A DNA stretch of 7,018 bases, taken from NCBI GenBank assembly GCA_021779875.1, contig JAJXZV010000131.1, positions 1 to 7,018 on the forward strand, read 5' to 3'. How positions within the stretch are numbered: the stretch's first letter is position 1; every line of letters begins with the position of its first letter. Positions 5,601 to 7,018 of the stretch are shown here, one piece after another. The notes under the pieces were generated by a model. It worked only from the letters and a program-made list of their open reading frames with translations. It was not told the origin of the DNA and searched no databases. Source of the stretch: Pseudomonadota bacterium. GTDB lineage: Bacteria > Pseudomonadota > Gammaproteobacteria > Steroidobacterales > Steroidobacteraceae. The position numbers were made by a program, and so were the translations under genes.

Positions 5601-7018
5601 TCAGGAAACGCCGGGCAGCGCGCCCGGATCGCGGCGGTTCCACCAGCCGCCGCCGAGCGCCTGGAACAGCGTCACGGTGTCGGTGTAGCGGCTGGTCACG
5701 GCGCGCACCTGGGCGATGCGCGCCTGTTGGTACAACTGCTGGGCGGTCAGGAGCGACTCGTAATTCACCGCGCCAGCCGCGTACTGGCGCTGGATCAGCT
5801 CGAGGCTGGCCTCGGCGGCATCGACGGCGTCCGTCTCGGCCTTGAGCGCCTCGGCGTCGTGTTCGAGCGCCGTGAGCGTGTCGGCCACGTTCTGAAAGGC
5901 GTTGATCACCGTCAGGCGATACTGCGCGGCAGCCTGGTCGTAGGTGGCGATCGCCGCGCGCCGCTTGGCCCGCAGGGTGCCGCCATCGACGATGGGCGCG
6001 GTGAGGTTGGTGGCGATGTTCCAGATGCCCGAGCCGGGCTGGAGCAGCGTGCCGAAGACCAGCGACTCGCCGCCGATCCCGCCGGTCAGGGTCAGCTGCG
6101 GCAGCAGGTTCGCCGTGGCGACCCCGACGGCGGCGCTCGCCTGGTGCATCATCGCCTCCTGGGCCCGGATGTCCGGGCGCTGCGCCACGAGAGCCGAGGG
6201 CAGGCTCACCGGCAGATCCTCGGGCAGCTTCAAGTCCTTGAGGTGGATGTCCGGCGCGGGCGCGTCCGCCGGCAGGCGGCCGGTCAGCGCGGCCAGCTGG
6301 TGCTCCGCGGCGGCGTGCTGCTGTTCCAGGGCCGGCAGAGTGGCCCGGATCGAGGCGAGATTCGAGCGCTGCTGCAGGACGTCGGCGCGCGTGCGCGTGC
6401 CGAGTTCGAACTGCCGATCTATCAGCGCGAGCAGCTTCTCCTCGACCTCGATGATGTCGCGCGTCACCGCGATCTGCTCGCCGACCGAGGCCAGCGCGAT
6501 CGCCGTCGCCGCCACGTTGCTGGTCAGGGTGAGGTAGCTCGCCTCCAGCTGGAAGTTCTGATAGGCGACCTGCGCCCGCAGGCCCTCGAGTTGGCGCCGC
6601 TCGCTGCCGAAGATATCGAGCGTGTAGGACACGTTGACGGTGGCCTGGTAGATGTTGGTGGTGAACGAGGGGAAGCCGGGCGCGATGGCCGCGCCGCTGA
6701 TCTCGGCGCGTTGCTGCTGCAGGGCGCCCTGAACGGTCGGCGCGAACGCCCCGAACTGCGCGCGGGCGTTCTCCCGGGCGACGCGCAGGGCCGCCTGTTG
6801 CGCGGCGATGTCCGGATAGTTGGTCATGGCGGTCTCGATGAGCGCATCGAGGTCGGCCGACTCGAACAGCCGCCACCACTGACCGGGAAGATCCCGGCCC
6901 AAGCGCAGGCTCTGGGTGGCGCCGCCCGGCCCGGCCGTGGCCGCCGTCCGCGCCGGCACCGCCTTCGGGGTGTAGCCGTCGGCCGCGGGCGGCGTGGGCC
7001 GCGCGAAATTGGGGCCCA
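5601..7018 (-). CDS. RND-type efflux outer-membrane lipoprotein, NodT/TolC family, 5'-truncated by window edge
   Basis: The frame is open from the right edge to a TGA at 5603-5601, with 471 complete codons visible. A GTG at 6959 could be taken as a start but is not likely: 19 more in-frame residues precede it and read GPNFARPTPPAADGYTPKA, the conserved segment that follows the lipobox cysteine in NodT-family proteins (C-x-VGPxYxxP). The signal peptide and cysteine therefore lie beyond 7018. Other family marks are PGQWWRLFESADLDALI near the N-terminus, SYTLDIFGSERRQLEGLRAQ, the hallmark LPSALVAQRPDIRAQE, TAPIVDGGTLRAKRRAA, NAFQNVADTLTALE, and a C-terminal LFQALGGGWW. Two TolC-type repeats of long helices plus beta-strands form a trimeric outer-membrane channel. 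It usually works with a membrane-fusion protein and an RND pump. Those genes are not downstream; if linked, they lie upstream, off the right edge. The substrate cannot be told from the sequence. Confidence 0.95.
   Translation of the reverse strand, partial: GPNFARPTPPAADGYTPKAVPARTAATAGPGGATQSLRLGRDLPGQWWRLFESADLDALIETAMTNYPDIAAQQAALRVARENARAQFGAFAPTVQGALQQQRAEISGAAIAPGFPSFTTNIYQATVNVSYTLDIFGSERRQLEGLRAQVAYQNFQLEASYLTLTSNVAATAIALASVGEQIAVTRDIIEVEEKLLALIDRQFELGTRTRADVLQQRSNLASIRATLPALEQQHAAAEHQLAALTGRLPADAPAPDIHLKDLKLPEDLPVSLPSALVAQRPDIRAQEAMMHQASAAVGVATANLLPQLTLTGGIGGESLVFGTLLQPGSGIWNIATNLTAPIVDGGTLRAKRRAAIATYDQAAAQYRLTVINAFQNVADTLTALEHDAEALKAETDAVDAAEASLELIQRQYAAGAVNYESLLTAQQLYQQARIAQVRAVTSRYTDTVTLFQALGGGWWNRRDPGALPGVS

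Noticed and set aside
5488..6879. Minus-strand open frame of 463 codons overlapping the efflux gene in another frame
   Set aside because: It is an Arg/Ala/Gly-rich product of a frame offset from the clear NodT/TolC protein, with no domain.

Overview
This is a GC-rich bacterial window with strong G/C bias at third codon positions. All five genes lie on the minus strand. The gene families (NodT-type outer-membrane efflux lipoprotein, secreted tricorn-like S41 protease, ECF sigma factor with a membrane anti-sigma partner) point to a Gram-negative proteobacterium. A high-GC gammaproteobacterium of the Xanthomonadales/Steroidobacterales kind would fit, but no rRNA or lineage marker is present, so this is only an inference.

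Read in transcription order (right to left), the window opens at 7018 with most of a TolC/NodT-family efflux outer-membrane lipoprotein. Its signal peptide and lipobox lie beyond the right edge. After a 109-bp gap comes a 1108-residue exported tricorn-type protease with two beta-propellers, a C1 helical region, PDZ and S41 domains. A small stem-loop follows its stop codon, inside an 84-bp gap.

The left third holds a tightly packed three-gene unit: an ECF sigma factor, a three-TM putative anti-sigma factor, and a membrane protein with six bactofilin-like short repeats behind a signal peptide. Each junction is a 4-bp ATGA overlap, so the genes are probably translationally coupled. The third gene runs off the left edge. 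The natural reading is an envelope-sensing transcription switch in which the sigma factor is held at the membrane by the second gene, with the repeat protein as a structural, sensory or effector partner.

The protease and efflux protein may simply be neighbours of this unit; nothing in the sequence ties them to it. No tRNA, rRNA, CRISPR array, insertion sequence or integrase was seen, and no gene-free stretch exceeds 300 bases. The most interesting items are the sigma/anti-sigma/beta-repeat module, the 51-bp DNA periodicity within its third gene, and a C8 tract at the start of the anti-sigma gene.
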